NCBI GenBank assembly: GCA_965276675.1
Contig: OZ255624.1
Coordinates: 682,001 to 746,000 of the forward strand
Direction: 5' to 3'
DNA from: G965276675 sp965276675
Lineage (GTDB): Bacteria; Acidobacteriota; Terriglobia; Terriglobales; Acidobacteriaceae
Length of the DNA stretch: 64,000 bases
The position numbers were made by a program, and so were the translations under genes. Positions 16,038-26,459 of this stretch are shown here, in pieces; the stretch's first letter is position 1, and every line of letters starts with the position of its first letter. Under the pieces are notes generated by a model. That model saw only the letters and a program-made list of their open reading frames with translations, searched no databases and was not told the DNA's origin.

Positions 16038-19000
16038 ATGTTGAATCGCAATAGCGCTCGCGCCCTTCTCTTAAGCGCATCTTTTATCTTGGCGAACGCC
16101 ATCCCCGGAGTTCTCTCGCAAAGTGCGCTGGCCCAGGCTACCAGCGGTGACGTCGTAGGTACAGTTACAGATTCGACTGGGGCGGCGATCGCAGGCGCCA
16201 CGGTCACGGCCACGGCCGTCGCCACGGGAGTTCAAAGCAAGGTCACTGCAAACGGAAATGGTGAGTTTCGCATCGCCAACCTGCTTATAGGGCTGTATAA
16301 CATCTCCGCCTCAGCTCCCGGTTTCTCTACGTTTGATTTGCAAGGTTTTCAGGTCCAGTTGAATAAGACCTCTACGGCGCAACTCACCTTGCCCGTAGCC
16401 TCTGCCTCAACTAATGTGGAGGTCTCTTCGCAGGCTGCGGCTGCCATCGACACCACCACCATTCAACTCCAGCAGACCTTCAGCGCAAAGGAGACGCAGG
16501 ATCTCCCGACCGCCACCGTCGGACTTGGCGCGATCAACCTCTCGCTGCTGAGTCCTGGTGTTGGCACCAGCGGGGGAGTCGGCGCCGGAACCGGCCCTTC
16601 GATTGGCGGCCAGCGCCCGCGCAATAACAACTTCACGATTGAAGGCATCGACGACAACGACAAGGGTGTCACCGGTCCGCTCATCGAGATTCCGAACGAT
16701 GCGAATGGCGAGTTCACGCTGCTTACGAACCAGTTCTCACCAGAGTTCGGCCACTCGACCGGCGGCCAGTTCAACACCACCGTTATCAGTGGAACAAACA
16801 GTTTTCATGGCAGGGCATACGAATACTTTCAGAACCGGAACCTGAACGCCATCGATGCCGAGACCTCTCGTGGCGTACCGAATCCGAAGAATCCTCGCTA
16901 CGATGACAATCGTTTCGGCGGTCAGGTGGGCGGTCCCATTATCAAGGACAAGCTCTTCTTTTTCTCCAACTTCGAGAAGCACCAGATCGGCCAAAGCGTA
17001 ACCTATCCGCTCTGCACTCCAACTGCTGCTGCCTACGCCACCATTGCCGCGACACCGGGAGTCTCTAAGAATAACCTTGGAATTCTGACCAAGTATGTCC
17101 CGGCCGCTGCGTCGCAGGATACTACTGGAACGGCTTGCCCAGCGCCGAACATCAGTATCTCCGGTACTGATGTCCCCGTCGGTGCGTACACGGTCTCGGG
17201 TCCAATTTTTTCCAACGACTATCACTCGACCAGCAGCATCGACTGGACTCCGTCGGAGAAGGATCAGTTCCGGTTCCGCTACCTGTACGAGCGCTTCGCA
17301 GGTCTCAGCACGAATACTATTCCTAATCTGCCCGTCTTCTTTGAGGCTACTCCCGATCGTTATCACCTGATTGCCTTTAGCTACTTCCATACTTTCACCC
17401 CGAGTGTCACGAATGAGGCGCGGCTTGGTTACAACAGGTACTCAAACCTGACGCCGTCTGGCAATTTTAGTTTTCCCGGGTTGGATAGTTTTCCGAATCT
17501 CCAGTTCACCGATCTTAACCAGCTACAGATAGGACCTTACCCGAATGCTCCCCAATCGACCATCCAGAACCTCTACCAGTTCGTGGATAACATTAGCTGG
17601 GTCAAAGGTAACCACACCCTAAAGTTTGGCTTCGACGGCCGCAAGTCCATCAGTCCGCAGAGCTTCACGCAACGAGTTCGTGGAGACTATGAATACCTTA
17701 CTCTGAGTGAATACCTGCAGGACACCAGCCCAACCTCATTAGGAGAGCGCAGCACCGGCAACTTCTTTTATTACGGCGACCAGACTGCGCTGTACGGTTT
17801 TGCGAACGATCTCTGGAGAGTAACGCCTACTGTCACCCTTAACTATGGCCTGCGCTATGAGTTCACATCGGTTCCGGTGGGCGAACGGGCCCAGTCATTG
17901 AATCAGGCCGCCAGCGTTCCGGGCCTCCTGAACTTTCACGCTCCACAACCACAGTACAAGAACTTCGCGCCTCGGGTTGGAGTCGCCTGGGCCCCGGGCA
18001 AGGGAGACTGGTCCATTCGCGCCGGCTTTGGCTTGGGATATGACGTCCTCTATGACAACCTCGGTCTGCTCACATTCCCTCCCCAGTATTCGTCCACACA
18101 AGATGTAGATTTGGCGAATCCGACGTCGAACTTCCTCGCAAGCGGTGGACTCCCTCCGGGGAATGGTTCCCTACAGACCTTCCCGTCCGTTGCGGCTCAG
18201 CGGCGGGCGACTTCCGCTTATCTTCCCGACCAGAAACTGCCCTACGCAGAGCAGTGGAACCTTGGTATTCAGCACGTGTTCTCGAAGAACTACACGGCGG
18301 AGATCCGGTATGTCGGCACACGCGGCATCCACCTGCCAGTTCAGACCCAGCTGAATAAAATCGCCGTGGTCACAGGGACTCGAAACCTGCCCACATATTT
18401 CACCGCTCCGGATGCCGCCACACTGGCCAGCCTGCCATACACGCTCGCGCAACTTACGCCCAAGTACCTGAGCTACGACCCGACGTATGCTGCGGCCGGC
18501 TTTGGCAAGACTGGTCCGACAGACAACAACACATACAGCAACATTACTTCCTATCAACCGTTTGGCGGCTCGAACTACAACGGGCTCCAGACCCAACTGA
18601 CGAGACGACTGCAAGATGGCCTGCTGCTTAACTTTGCGTATACCTACAGCCGGACCATGGATAACAGCACGGCCGATGTCTTCTCCACTGTCTTGACTCC
18701 GCGCCGTCCACAAGACTTCAAAAACTTTAATGCTGATTATTCACGGTCTGCTCTCGATCACACGCACCGCTTGACCCTGGAGACGATCTGGGATATTCCC
18801 TATTTCAAGAACAGCGATCACTGGCTTGCTAAAAACCTCATCGGGAACTGGGAGATCGCGCCCATCTACACCTACCAGTCGCCCGAGTATGCCGATGTGC
18901 AGAGCAGCATCGATGCAAACCTCAACGGTGACACGGCGGGTGACCGCGCGGTCCTGAACCCGAAGGGAGTCAAGGGGACGGGATCGGATTCGATTAAACT

Positions 19001-19421
19001 TTACGACGCTAGCAGGGCAGACCTTTGCATAATTACAGCGAACGGAAAATGCCCCGCGAATCTGGTCGCCTACCAGGCAGCAAATCCGAATGCCCAGTAT
19101 GTTGTGGCCAATAGTGGAACGCTTGCGACCTCTGGACGGAACACTCTTCCCATCCGGCCGATCAATGACTGGGACGCCACTGCAACCAAGCGCGTTACCT
19201 TTGCGGACCACTACGCGGTAGAGTTTCAGGCGCAGGCCTTCAACGTCTTCAACCACTCGCAATACGTTGGGCTTGCGGGCTCCATAAACCAGATTAACTC
19301 TTTTGGCTTTACTGGATCACTGGGAGGCCTGACACCGAGTTCCGCGCAGTTCAACCATCCCGAACTTGTATTCTCGAACAACGCCCGGACCATGCAGCTG
19401 GCGGCAAAGTTCGTCTTCTAA
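16038..19421 (+). CDS. TonB-dependent receptor, Oar-like, with carboxypeptidase-regulatory domain
   Basis: A 1127-residue outer-membrane receptor. Signal sequence (ASFILANAIPGVLSQSALA) is followed by a CarboxypepD_reg-like domain (about 35-120: SGDVVGTVTDSTGAAIAGAT), a plug with PSIGGQRPRNNNFTIEGIDD (about 190) and a barrel ending QLAAKFVF with terminal Phe. It resembles the receptor at 2710-5916 in plan but differs in sequence, so these are paralogues and not a recent duplication. An AGGAGG site sits ten bases before the ATG. It is a single gene closed by a strong terminator shared with ggt. Confidence 0.9.
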   Translation: MLNRNSARALLLSASFILANAIPGVLSQSALAQATSGDVVGTVTDSTGAAIAGATVTATAVATGVQSKVTANGNGEFRIANLLIGLYNISASAPGFSTFDLQGFQVQLNKTSTAQLTLPVASASTNVEVSSQAAAAIDTTTIQLQQTFSAKETQDLPTATVGLGAINLSLLSPGVGTSGGVGAGTGPSIGGQRPRNNNFTIEGIDDNDKGVTGPLIEIPNDANGEFTLLTNQFSPEFGHSTGGQFNTTVISGTNSFHGRAYEYFQNRNLNAIDAETSRGVPNPKNPRYDDNRFGGQVGGPIIKDKLFFFSNFEKHQIGQSVTYPLCTPTAAAYATIAATPGVSKNNLGILTKYVPAAASQDTTGTACPAPNISISGTDVPVGAYTVSGPIFSNDYHSTSSIDWTPSEKDQFRFRYLYERFAGLSTNTIPNLPVFFEATPDRYHLIAFSYFHTFTPSVTNEARLGYNRYSNLTPSGNFSFPGLDSFPNLQFTDLNQLQIGPYPNAPQSTIQNLYQFVDNISWVKGNHTLKFGFDGRKSISPQSFTQRVRGDYEYLTLSEYLQDTSPTSLGERSTGNFFYYGDQTALYGFANDLWRVTPTVTLNYGLRYEFTSVPVGERAQSLNQAASVPGLLNFHAPQPQYKNFAPRVGVAWAPGKGDWSIRAGFGLGYDVLYDNLGLLTFPPQYSSTQDVDLANPTSNFLASGGLPPGNGSLQTFPSVAAQRRATSAYLPDQKLPYAEQWNLGIQHVFSKNYTAEIRYVGTRGIHLPVQTQLNKIAVVTGTRNLPTYFTAPDAATLASLPYTLAQLTPKYLSYDPTYAAAGFGKTGPTDNNTYSNITSYQPFGGSNYNGLQTQLTRRLQDGLLLNFAYTYSRTMDNSTADVFSTVLTPRRPQDFKNFNADYSRSALDHTHRLTLETIWDIPYFKNSDHWLAKNLIGNWEIAPIYTYQSPEYADVQSSIDANLNGDTAGDRAVLNPKGVKGTGSDSIKLYDASRADLCIITANGKCPANLVAYQAANPNAQYVVANSGTLATSGRNTLPIRPINDWDATATKRVTFADHYAVEFQAQAFNVFNHSQYVGLAGSINQINSFGFTGSLGGLTPSSAQFNHPELVFSNNARTMQLAAKFVF

Positions 19422-19441
19422 CTGTTTTTCAGGAACAAATA

Positions 19442-19469
19442 AAGAGAGGAGCCTTCGGGCTCCTCTCTT
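19442..19469. terminator. Bidirectional terminator hairpin with TTCG loop
   Basis: Twelve-base perfect arms (AAGAGAGGAGCC and GGCTCCTCTCTT) enclose a TTCG tetraloop, 20 bases after the receptor stop and 22 bases before the convergent ggt stop. The run of T on either side is short, but the stem is very stable. It should end both transcripts. Confidence 0.8.
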
Positions 19470-19490
19470 GCGTCTGCATGTCCGGGCTAG

Positions 19491-21281
19491 CTAGTAACCG
19501 GCGGCTTTGCCGAAGTGGTGGCGGTGGTCTTGGCCACCCTCGAGCATGCCGGTCTTGGGGTCGACGGCGATGCACTCGGCGTCCGACCAATGGTCGTGCT
19601 CGTCGAGCTGGTAGTGCATGGCGCGCAGGCCCGCTACTGCTGCCGGCGGAAAGTCCGCCTCCAGGTACAACACGTCGGGCAGGTACTGGTGGTGGAAGCG
19701 CGGGGCATCCACGGCCTGCTGGATATTGAGCCCGCCCTCGGCCACACTTAGGAAGACATTCGTCACCGTGGTTGTGATGCGTGGACCGCCGGGCGAACCG
19801 AGTACCATGCGCACCTTGCCGTCTTTCAGGATGATGGTCGGCGTCATCGCCGAGAGAGGACGCTTGCCCGGAGCGATCGCATTGTTCGGGCCCTGGATGA
19901 GCCCGTACATATTCGGCGCTCCCTGTTTGGCGGCGAAGTCGTCCATCTCATCATTGAGCAGGAAGCCGAGTCCTTCTGCGGTCACGTGCGCGCCAAAGGC
20001 GTTGTTGAGCGTGGTGGTCACGGAGACTGCATTTCCCTCCGCGTCCACTACGGAGTAGTGCGTGGTGTTGTTCCGCTGCGCCCCCGGCACATTTGGCGCG
20101 GGCGGCGGCGGCAGAAAGCCCGCAGGCCGTTGCAGCTCCTTGGACGGCGTGGCGGCATCGGGTCGAATGCTCCGACGCCAGGCATTCGCGTAGGACTGGC
20201 TGGTCAGCTGCGCGACCGGTACGGTGGCGAAGTCCGGGTCGCCGAGGTAGTCGGTGCGGTCCATGTAAGCGCGGCGAAAGGCCTCGGTGATGAGGTGCAC
20301 CTCGGCCGCGGTCCGGTCGCCCAAGCGCGCGAGGTCGTAGCCGCGCAGAATGTTTAGTGACTCGATCAGCGCGATGCCGCCCGCCGACGGTTGCGGCGCG
20401 CTTACGACGGTATAGCCATCATAGTTGCCGGTGACCGGCGCGCGCTCCTTCACCTGATAGTGAGCCAGGTCTGCTACTGTCAGGATTCCGCCATGCGCTT
20501 GCACGTCAGCCGCCAGCTTCTTGGCAATCGCTCCATGGTAGAAGTCTTCCGGATCAGCCGCGATACGGCGTAGGGTCAGGGCCAGCTCCGGCTGCGCGAA
20601 GCGTTCGCCGGACTTGTAGAAGCGGCCAGCGCGCTGGAAGATGCGGTGCGATTCCGGATCACGCGCCAGGTCCGTGTCTTCCAGCTCCGCGGCTTCTTCC
20701 ACTGTCAGCGCAAATCCCTCAGCAGTCAGCGCGATGGCCGGAGCCATGACTTGTGCCACCGTGAGCTTCCCATACTTCTTCTGCGCATAGATCAGTCCGG
20801 CGACCGACCCCGGCGTCCCGATAGCGCGGTAGCCCAAGGTGCTCGCGGCTGGAATGAGATTGCCGTGCGCGTCGAGATACATATCTGCCGAGGCGGCCAG
20901 CGGCGCCTCCTCCCGAAAATCGAGGAACACGTCCTTACCGGTGCGCTGGTGTAGCAGCATGAATCCACCGCCACCCAGGTTGCCAGCGATCGGATGCACC
21001 ACGGCCAGCGCAAAGCCGGTAGCGACCGCGGCATCCACCGCATTGCCGCCCGAGCGCAGGATCTGCACGCCCGCATCAGTTGCAAGATGGTGCACGCTAA
21101 CCACCATGGCGTGTTGTGCACGGACGGGCTGCTCATGCTGCCAGGCATCCGTGCCTGAATCGGCGCTCGCAACAGGTCCCACAATGGGGACGGATGTGGG
21201 CGCCTGCGCTGGGGCGACTGGGCAGGAAAGACTAAGGCAAACGCTGGCGAGAGCAAGCAGGCTGAGTGGGCGCCGGGGCAT
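19491..21281 (-). CDS. ggt: Gamma-glutamyltransferase
   Basis: A 596-residue periplasmic or secreted N-terminal-nucleophile enzyme that cleaves glutathione and other gamma-glutamyl compounds. A signal peptide (RRPLSLLALASVCLSLSCPV) supports the start at ATG 21281; a much longer in-frame extension overlaps the next gene and is rejected. The self-processing site is present as NNTTHYSVVD with the catalytic Thr near residue 405, and the small subunit shows FGAHVTAEGLGFLLNDEMDD, PGKRPLSAMTPT and LGSPGGPRI. The large subunit has GGNAVDAAVA and LGGGGFML. It follows the mscS gene on the same strand with a 40-base gap. Confidence 0.93.
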   Translation of the reverse strand: MPRRPLSLLALASVCLSLSCPVAPAQAPTSVPIVGPVASADSGTDAWQHEQPVRAQHAMVVSVHHLATDAGVQILRSGGNAVDAAVATGFALAVVHPIAGNLGGGGFMLLHQRTGKDVFLDFREEAPLAASADMYLDAHGNLIPAASTLGYRAIGTPGSVAGLIYAQKKYGKLTVAQVMAPAIALTAEGFALTVEEAAELEDTDLARDPESHRIFQRAGRFYKSGERFAQPELALTLRRIAADPEDFYHGAIAKKLAADVQAHGGILTVADLAHYQVKERAPVTGNYDGYTVVSAPQPSAGGIALIESLNILRGYDLARLGDRTAAEVHLITEAFRRAYMDRTDYLGDPDFATVPVAQLTSQSYANAWRRSIRPDAATPSKELQRPAGFLPPPPAPNVPGAQRNNTTHYSVVDAEGNAVSVTTTLNNAFGAHVTAEGLGFLLNDEMDDFAAKQGAPNMYGLIQGPNNAIAPGKRPLSAMTPTIILKDGKVRMVLGSPGGPRITTTVTNVFLSVAEGGLNIQQAVDAPRFHHQYLPDVLYLEADFPPAAVAGLRAMHYQLDEHDHWSDAECIAVDPKTGMLEGGQDHRHHFGKAAGY

Positions 21282-21321
21282 AGCGAAGTTTACTCTAGGT
21301 CTCTTCCGGTCCGAGACGACA

Positions 21322-22323
21322 TTACGGCTGAGGCCGATCCTGTGCGGAGCCGCCACGCAGGGCAGCCAGGATCTCCGGATCGATCGAGCGGAGGTGCAGA
21401 TCGCGCTGCGGAAAGGGCATCTCGATCCCAGCATCGGAGAATGCCTGAAAGATAGAAAAGTTGAGCTCACTGGTAAGAACCGCGGGAATCTGGAGCTTGC
21501 TGGTGGTCCATACTCGGAGTACAAAGTCGAGCGAGTTATCCCCAAAGTCTTTGAAGATAACGTTCGGCGGCGGGTCGGAGAGCACGTCGGGATGCTCGCT
21601 GGCCACGCGCAGCAGAATGTCGCGCACCCCCGGTGGATGGCTGCTGTAGCCAACGCCGACTGGAACCGCGATCCGAACCTGCCGGTCGTTAACCGTCCAG
21701 TTCACCAGTTCCTTGGTGATGAAATCCGAGTTGGGCACGATGACGATGATGTTGTCGTTGGTGCGCACCCAGGTGCTGCGGCCGCGGATATCGATCACGT
21801 CCCCGTAGGTCTCGCCGACCTGGATGCGGTCGCCAATGCGGATGGGCTGCTCAAAGAGCAGTATCAAACCGGCGACGAAGTTTGCCACCACCGTTTGCAG
21901 GCCAAGGCCAACGCCCAGGCCGAGCGCGCCGCCGACCACGACCAGACTGTTCAGGTTGAGTCCAATAGATTCCAGTCCTATGACCAGCCCGAAGGCGAAG
22001 ATGAAGTAGGACGCCACCTTGGCGACGGCGTATTGCTGCGGGGCGGCCAGCGGCGTATGCGTGAGCACACGCCGCTGCAGAAGATGCAGAAAAAAGCTGG
22101 CAAGGAAGCCCAACAGCACCAAAAATACGGCTACCTTGAGCAGGAAGACGATGGTGACCGGCACCGTGCCCAGCATGAACATTGGCAGGTTCAGGTAGCG
22201 GTGCGCGCGCACGCCTACCGCTCCGAGCAGCGGACCGTAAAAGCTGCCGAGGAAGCCGATAAAGACAAGAACCGCTAGCGCGAGTGCCAGCAGGATCCAG
22301 ATTTGTGTTCGCGAAAGCTTCAT
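21322..22323 (-). CDS. MscS-family mechanosensitive ion channel
   Basis: A 333-residue small-conductance channel that opens on membrane tension and releases solutes after osmotic downshock. Four hydrophobic helices are seen (about 8-28, 52-80, 95-118 and 125-150). The last is the glycine/alanine-rich pore helix, VVGGALGLGVGLGLQTVVAN, followed by the MscS_2 beta domain (EQPIRIGDRIQVGETYGDV, IVPNSDFI). The C-terminal cage domain continues to about 315. It ends 40 bases before ggt, so the two may be co-transcribed. Confidence 0.92.
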   Translation of the reverse strand: MKLSRTQIWILLALALAVLVFIGFLGSFYGPLLGAVGVRAHRYLNLPMFMLGTVPVTIVFLLKVAVFLVLLGFLASFFLHLLQRRVLTHTPLAAPQQYAVAKVASYFIFAFGLVIGLESIGLNLNSLVVVGGALGLGVGLGLQTVVANFVAGLILLFEQPIRIGDRIQVGETYGDVIDIRGRSTWVRTNDNIIVIVPNSDFITKELVNWTVNDRQVRIAVPVGVGYSSHPPGVRDILLRVASEHPDVLSDPPPNVIFKDFGDNSLDFVLRVWTTSKLQIPAVLTSELNFSIFQAFSDAGIEMPFPQRDLHLRSIDPEILAALRGGSAQDRPQP

Positions 22324-22687
22324 TCCTCATCCTTGTCGGCCTAGCCTATGGTCTTACTTAACGACGTGTAGACAATCCCCGTTGGATGCAGGGTGGCGTA
22401 GGAGTAGAGGGCTCCCGCAGTTATAAGCATTGCGAATGAGCTAGTTTGCAGAAGACGGAAGGGGGACGGCTTTACAGGATGCGTAAAAGTCGAAGTAAGG
22501 AAACAATACTTTGCAAAAGGGGGATAGGCTAGTAAAGATTTCCGCGCATCCCATACCTGCACAAAGATAGTGCGATTGATTCCACGAAGGCAGAATTCCG
22601 CAACGGAGCCTTACCGTACTAACTTTTGACGTTTGGTGTAATGACCCCCAACAGGGCGGATTGCTGACAATGTCCCTGTCTTGTTGG
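22324..22687. other. Intergenic region, nothing recognised
   Basis: About 360 bases between two minus-strand genes. Short frames exist on both strands but none shows a family motif, ribosome site or plausible start. The mscS promoter presumably lies here. Confidence 0.5.
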
Positions 22688-23782
22688 CTACTTCTTTTCC
22701 GTTTCCTGGAGGAACTCTATAAGGTAGTTCTTCCAGACTGCTGCCTGGGTGTGTGTGCCGTGTCCACGGGTGGCGTCCGAGATGGGAATAAGGATGAACT
22801 TAGCGTGGGGCATCCGCCTGACCAGATTCTGCGCGATGCCGAGTTCGGGCGGGTTGATGAAGTCATCGGCGGAGTTGATCCAGAGAACGGGGGCCGTGAT
22901 GGTGCTGAGCTTCGGCTCCGGGTTGTAATTGCGCGACGAGTCGACGTAATAGAGGAAATTGTTAGCGTCGGTATGGGCGATCAGGGCATCCAGCGTGCGA
23001 TCGACGTACGCCTCGGCCAGAGTGCGGGTGGGAAAGTTCTTTTGCATCTGGAGGGGAGCGGAGCCGGCAATAAGGAGCAGATCGTTGGCGCCGCGAAGAC
23101 CCTCGACGGGTTCCGTAGTGTAATTACCGTTCTTCCAGGCAGCATCGTCGCGGATCATCTGCATGGCCATGTATCGCCACATGCGGTTGCGGCCGGCAAT
23201 CTCGACGGGAAGGCAGGCGTAGGGGGCAAGGGCGTCAGAGAAATGGGGGTAAGTCTCGCCCCAAACGAAGGACTGCATGCAGCCCATGGAGGTACCTAAA
23301 ATGAGACGCAGATGGTCGACGTGGAGGCCGTCTATGAGCATGCTGTGCTGGGACGCCACCATGTCGTCATAGTCGTAGTGAGGGAAGTGCATGCGCAGGC
23401 CGTCGGAGGGCTTGCTCGACTCCCCGTGGCCGATGTCGTCGGGAAGGATGATATAGAACCTTGTGATGTCGAGCGGCTGTCCCGGCCCGAAGAGAACGTC
23501 GGAAAAGGCCGGGTTCAGAAGGGAATGGGCACTGCCCCCGGTGCCGTGGAGGAGCAGGACGGCGTTATCGGTGTGGCCGGCCGCATTGCGATGGGGCTTG
23601 CCGAGCGTAAGGTAGTGGAGCTTCAGCTCGGGGATGGATTCACCGGTGCCGAAGCGGAAGTTCCGGATGATGTAGCTACCGTCCTGGACGGGCCATTGGG
23701 CGCGAGCTTCGCCGGTCTGGGCCTTGGCCGCCACAGTTGCGAGCAACGCGACGAGGATGAGACGGCTGAAGGAACTAAACAT
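22688..23782 (-). CDS. Secreted alpha/beta hydrolase, homoserine O-acetyltransferase-like
   Basis: A 364-residue protein of the MetX-like branch of alpha/beta hydrolases. A signal peptide (FSSFSRLILVALLATVAAKA) fixes the start at ATG 23782 and is unlike true cytosolic MetX, so methionine synthesis is improbable. The triad is visible: nucleophile Ser in GTSMGCMQS (about 166), Asp in NSADDFINPPE (about 307) and His in RGHGTHT (about 341). LLLHGTGGSAHS provides the oxyanion region. The substrate is unknown; an extracellular esterase or acyltransferase is the likely role. Confidence 0.85.
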   Translation of the reverse strand: MFSSFSRLILVALLATVAAKAQTGEARAQWPVQDGSYIIRNFRFGTGESIPELKLHYLTLGKPHRNAAGHTDNAVLLLHGTGGSAHSLLNPAFSDVLFGPGQPLDITRFYIILPDDIGHGESSKPSDGLRMHFPHYDYDDMVASQHSMLIDGLHVDHLRLILGTSMGCMQSFVWGETYPHFSDALAPYACLPVEIAGRNRMWRYMAMQMIRDDAAWKNGNYTTEPVEGLRGANDLLLIAGSAPLQMQKNFPTRTLAEAYVDRTLDALIAHTDANNFLYYVDSSRNYNPEPKLSTITAPVLWINSADDFINPPELGIAQNLVRRMPHAKFILIPISDATRGHGTHTQAAVWKNYLIEFLQETEKK

Positions 23783-24746
23783 GGATAACGTCCTTAGCGA
23801 TGAATGATCGCGCAGCGGCGCCAACGTGGCGGTCATTCTTCCATGATCTCGCCCTACGGTAGCTCGAATAGTCTCTCTCCCAAACGCCCAGAACCAAGTT
23901 GAATGTGTCACTTGTCTCGGAACAATGCTCATGCTATGCGGCAAATCGCATTATAGGTCAGATCGCATCCGGCGAGTGTAAAGCGTCAAGTCCGTTTGGT
24001 TTGTAGTACGGTACCTGGTCCAAGCATTAATGATTGGTAGCAGCGTCGAAGTACGGGCAGCTTCGGGAAGCTTTAGTTCCGGCATGGGTTTTGTCGCGAA
24101 TAATTTGCGGCAAGGGATTGCTAATAAGCACGCCATGCGAGCCGCCTTCTCACGGCGTGCGCTATCGGTCGAAATGCCCGTGTTGCATACATTTGTCGAT
24201 AGAGCTTGGAGATGAAGAGAAAGGCCAACCGGCCCTTTAGTCCGGGCACGCACTTCGAACGTTGCCAAATGGAGGACATGCTGTAAAACCTGTCCTAGAC
24301 GCCTTGCGTATGTTCGCGGATTTTGTTTGTCGGCATGGTCGCGTGGGGGCTGAACATCTTTGGTCGCACTGCAGCAGGATTGAGACAAGAACTACGGCAG
24401 AAGACCTGTTACGATCCCCAGTGCAAAGCTAGTGAGACTTTCCTACGAGGGAAAGAAAACATTGGGTGTGCGCCTGGTCTATCTGGCCGCAACAACGCCT
24501 GCGGCCTACCGGCAAGGCCGTCGCGTTGTCTGGAACTCCGGCACACCAGCGCACAATTGTCGTTTTGGGATGACTTATTCGCCGCTAAAGCAAATTACAA
24601 GTTTTTTTAATCCAATCACTCATCCCAAACGTACTTTGAACATCTGAGTGTCCGATATGGTGCGGAGCTTCTCCGTGTGCCTGCCTCTCCCCTCTCTGGT
24701 CAGGTTCGCGCCAGTCGACTACAGGGTTAATTTTTCGAGGCCAAAC
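23783..24746. other. Intergenic region of about 960 bp, nothing recognised
   Basis: This divergent gap precedes the DUF4331 operon. A 145-codon open frame on the minus strand (23951-24388) has no recognisable family and odd composition, so I do not call it. I looked for cobalamin and NiCo riboswitch cores because of the downstream operon and saw none that I could support. The operon promoter is likely between about 24550 and 24740, which is AT-richer than its surroundings. Confidence 0.45.
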
Positions 24747-26375
24747 ATGTCTAAACTTAAATCCTTCGCCGGACTGGCGATGAGTCTGGCGCTGATCGCT
24801 CCACCCGGAGCATTTGCGTCGAGTCACCGCGAAGCCCCCATCACCGCATTAGACCATGCGGCGGACATCACAGACTTTTACGCTTTTGTCAGCTATGACC
24901 ATCCGGATCGTGTGACGTTCATCATGAACGTCGACCCTTTTCTGGAACCGAGTAACGGCCCCACCTACTTTCCTTTCGATCCCAACATTCTCTACCAAAT
25001 TAATATCGACAACAGTCACACCGCGAATGCCGATGTGACCTTTCAGTTCCGCTTCCAGACGGAGATCCGCGCGCCCAAGCTCTTCACCGTCGCTGCAGGC
25101 GACGGGAGTGGCGTAAATGCGCCGGCCAACTCGCCGGCGCCGGTGCCGCCAGGAACGCCCATCGTTCCAGCTGCTATCACCAGCCTGGATGGACCGGGAT
25201 CGGCCGGTCTCAATCTGCGCCAGACCTACACGGTGCAGATGGTACGCGGCGGCCGGAGCACAATGCTTCATTCCGAGAACGGCTCCAGCCTTTATGCCGT
25301 TCCCTCCAACGTCGGTCCACGGACCATGCCTAACTACGAGGAGCTGGCGGAGCAGGGCATCTACTCGGTTGAAGGTAACAGCGAAACCAACGATGTCCGT
25401 GTGTTTGCCGGAACGGTGGCCGATCCCTTCTTTATCGATTTAGGCGCGGCCTTTGACACATTCAACTTCCGCAACACCGGCTCGGGAGTCCCGGGAGTGC
25501 TGACGGCTTCGCAGGACAAAGACAACCATCTGAATCTCGCCCCCAACGCGGTCTCCGGCTTTAACGTGAACACGATCGTGATCGAGGTGCCCATCCGCTT
25601 GCTTACGAGCGACGGCAGGGTTCACAGCGCCAAGGACGTTGAAGCCACGATTGGCGCCTGGGCGACAACATCCCGCCCCCAGCTCACCATTCGCCGCTCG
25701 CCGCTTCCCGCGGAAAATGCGGGCAGCTTTTACCAGGTGCAGCGTCTCGCCAATCCTCTTATCAACGAACTCATCATCGGCGTCGGCTCCAAGGATCGTT
25801 GGAGCATGGAGCAGCCCAAGAACGATGCGCAGTTTGCCGCCTTCGATCTGGATCCGACCCTGGCTCGCGTCTTCAACGCTCTCTATCAGATCAACATCCC
25901 GCCCCCGCCGCGCACTGACCTGCTTCCGCTCGTGACCTATGCTCCGCCCATCGCCGCTTCCGGCACGCCGGCTGGTCCCATCGCCGATCTGCTGCGGCTT
26001 AACACGGGCGTACCTCCAACCCCTTATGCACAGCGGAGCCGTTTGGGTCTGCTTGCTGGGGACGGCGCTGGCTTTCCGAACGGCCGTCGTCTGACGGATG
26101 ACGTAGTTGACATTGCTGCCCGCGTGGTGGGCGGCGGAGTGCTCAACCCGAAGTACAACGTCTTTCCCAATAACCTGATTGGCGATGGAGTGGCCGCCAC
26201 GGATGTGCCCGTGCAGGAGACCTTTCCTTACGTGCACTATGCCTACAGCGGACGCGACAGCCGTCATATCGACCCCACTGAAACCGGTTGCGGCGAACAG
26301 CCCACACGGCAATCAGAAAATGCAGATGCCTCCGCTCCGAACCAAGGCGGATCCAGCCCCTGCCCACTGCAATAA
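24747..26375 (+). CDS. DUF4331 family secreted protein
   Basis: A 542-residue DUF4331 protein. The signal peptide (FAGLAMSLALIAPPGAFA) ends just before SSHREAPITALDHAADITDF, the hallmark block of the family, followed by YAFVSYD and FIMNVDPFLEPSNGPTYF. The conserved His and Asp residues of that block could bind a metal, but this is not established. I use ATG 24747, in front of the signal peptide; an upstream start in the same frame would add 33 unrelated residues. It is the first gene of a three-gene operon with a TPR protein and a nickel/cobalt-type permease. The biochemical role of DUF4331 is unknown. Confidence 0.88.
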   Translation: MSKLKSFAGLAMSLALIAPPGAFASSHREAPITALDHAADITDFYAFVSYDHPDRVTFIMNVDPFLEPSNGPTYFPFDPNILYQINIDNSHTANADVTFQFRFQTEIRAPKLFTVAAGDGSGVNAPANSPAPVPPGTPIVPAAITSLDGPGSAGLNLRQTYTVQMVRGGRSTMLHSENGSSLYAVPSNVGPRTMPNYEELAEQGIYSVEGNSETNDVRVFAGTVADPFFIDLGAAFDTFNFRNTGSGVPGVLTASQDKDNHLNLAPNAVSGFNVNTIVIEVPIRLLTSDGRVHSAKDVEATIGAWATTSRPQLTIRRSPLPAENAGSFYQVQRLANPLINELIIGVGSKDRWSMEQPKNDAQFAAFDLDPTLARVFNALYQINIPPPPRTDLLPLVTYAPPIAASGTPAGPIADLLRLNTGVPPTPYAQRSRLGLLAGDGAGFPNGRRLTDDVVDIAARVVGGGVLNPKYNVFPNNLIGDGVAATDVPVQETFPYVHYAYSGRDSRHIDPTETGCGEQPTRQSENADASAPNQGGSSPCPLQ

Positions 26376-26459
26376 CTGCCATCCTTCCCGCAATGAAAGG
26401 CTTTCTGCATGCGTTACGCGTGCAGAGAGCCTTCCGTAACTGCTCCTGTGCAAAGGCAG

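Noticed and set aside
21282..21653. Longer N-terminus for gamma-glutamyltransferase
   Set aside because: The extension overlaps mscS and would put the signal peptide 120 residues inside the protein.
20839..22278. 479-codon plus-strand frame opposite ggt and mscS
   Set aside because: Antisense to two genes with clear catalytic motifs and no family features of its own.
22688..23782. MetX homoserine O-acetyltransferase for methionine synthesis
   Set aside because: The protein has a clear signal peptide, which a cytosolic biosynthetic enzyme would lack; kept as MetX-like hydrolase.
23951..24388. 145-codon minus-strand frame in the gap before the DUF4331 gene
   Set aside because: No recognisable family, no ribosome site, irregular composition.
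24300..24746. Cobalamin or NiCo riboswitch upstream of the metal operon
   Set aside because: I looked for the conserved core of either class and found no convincing match.
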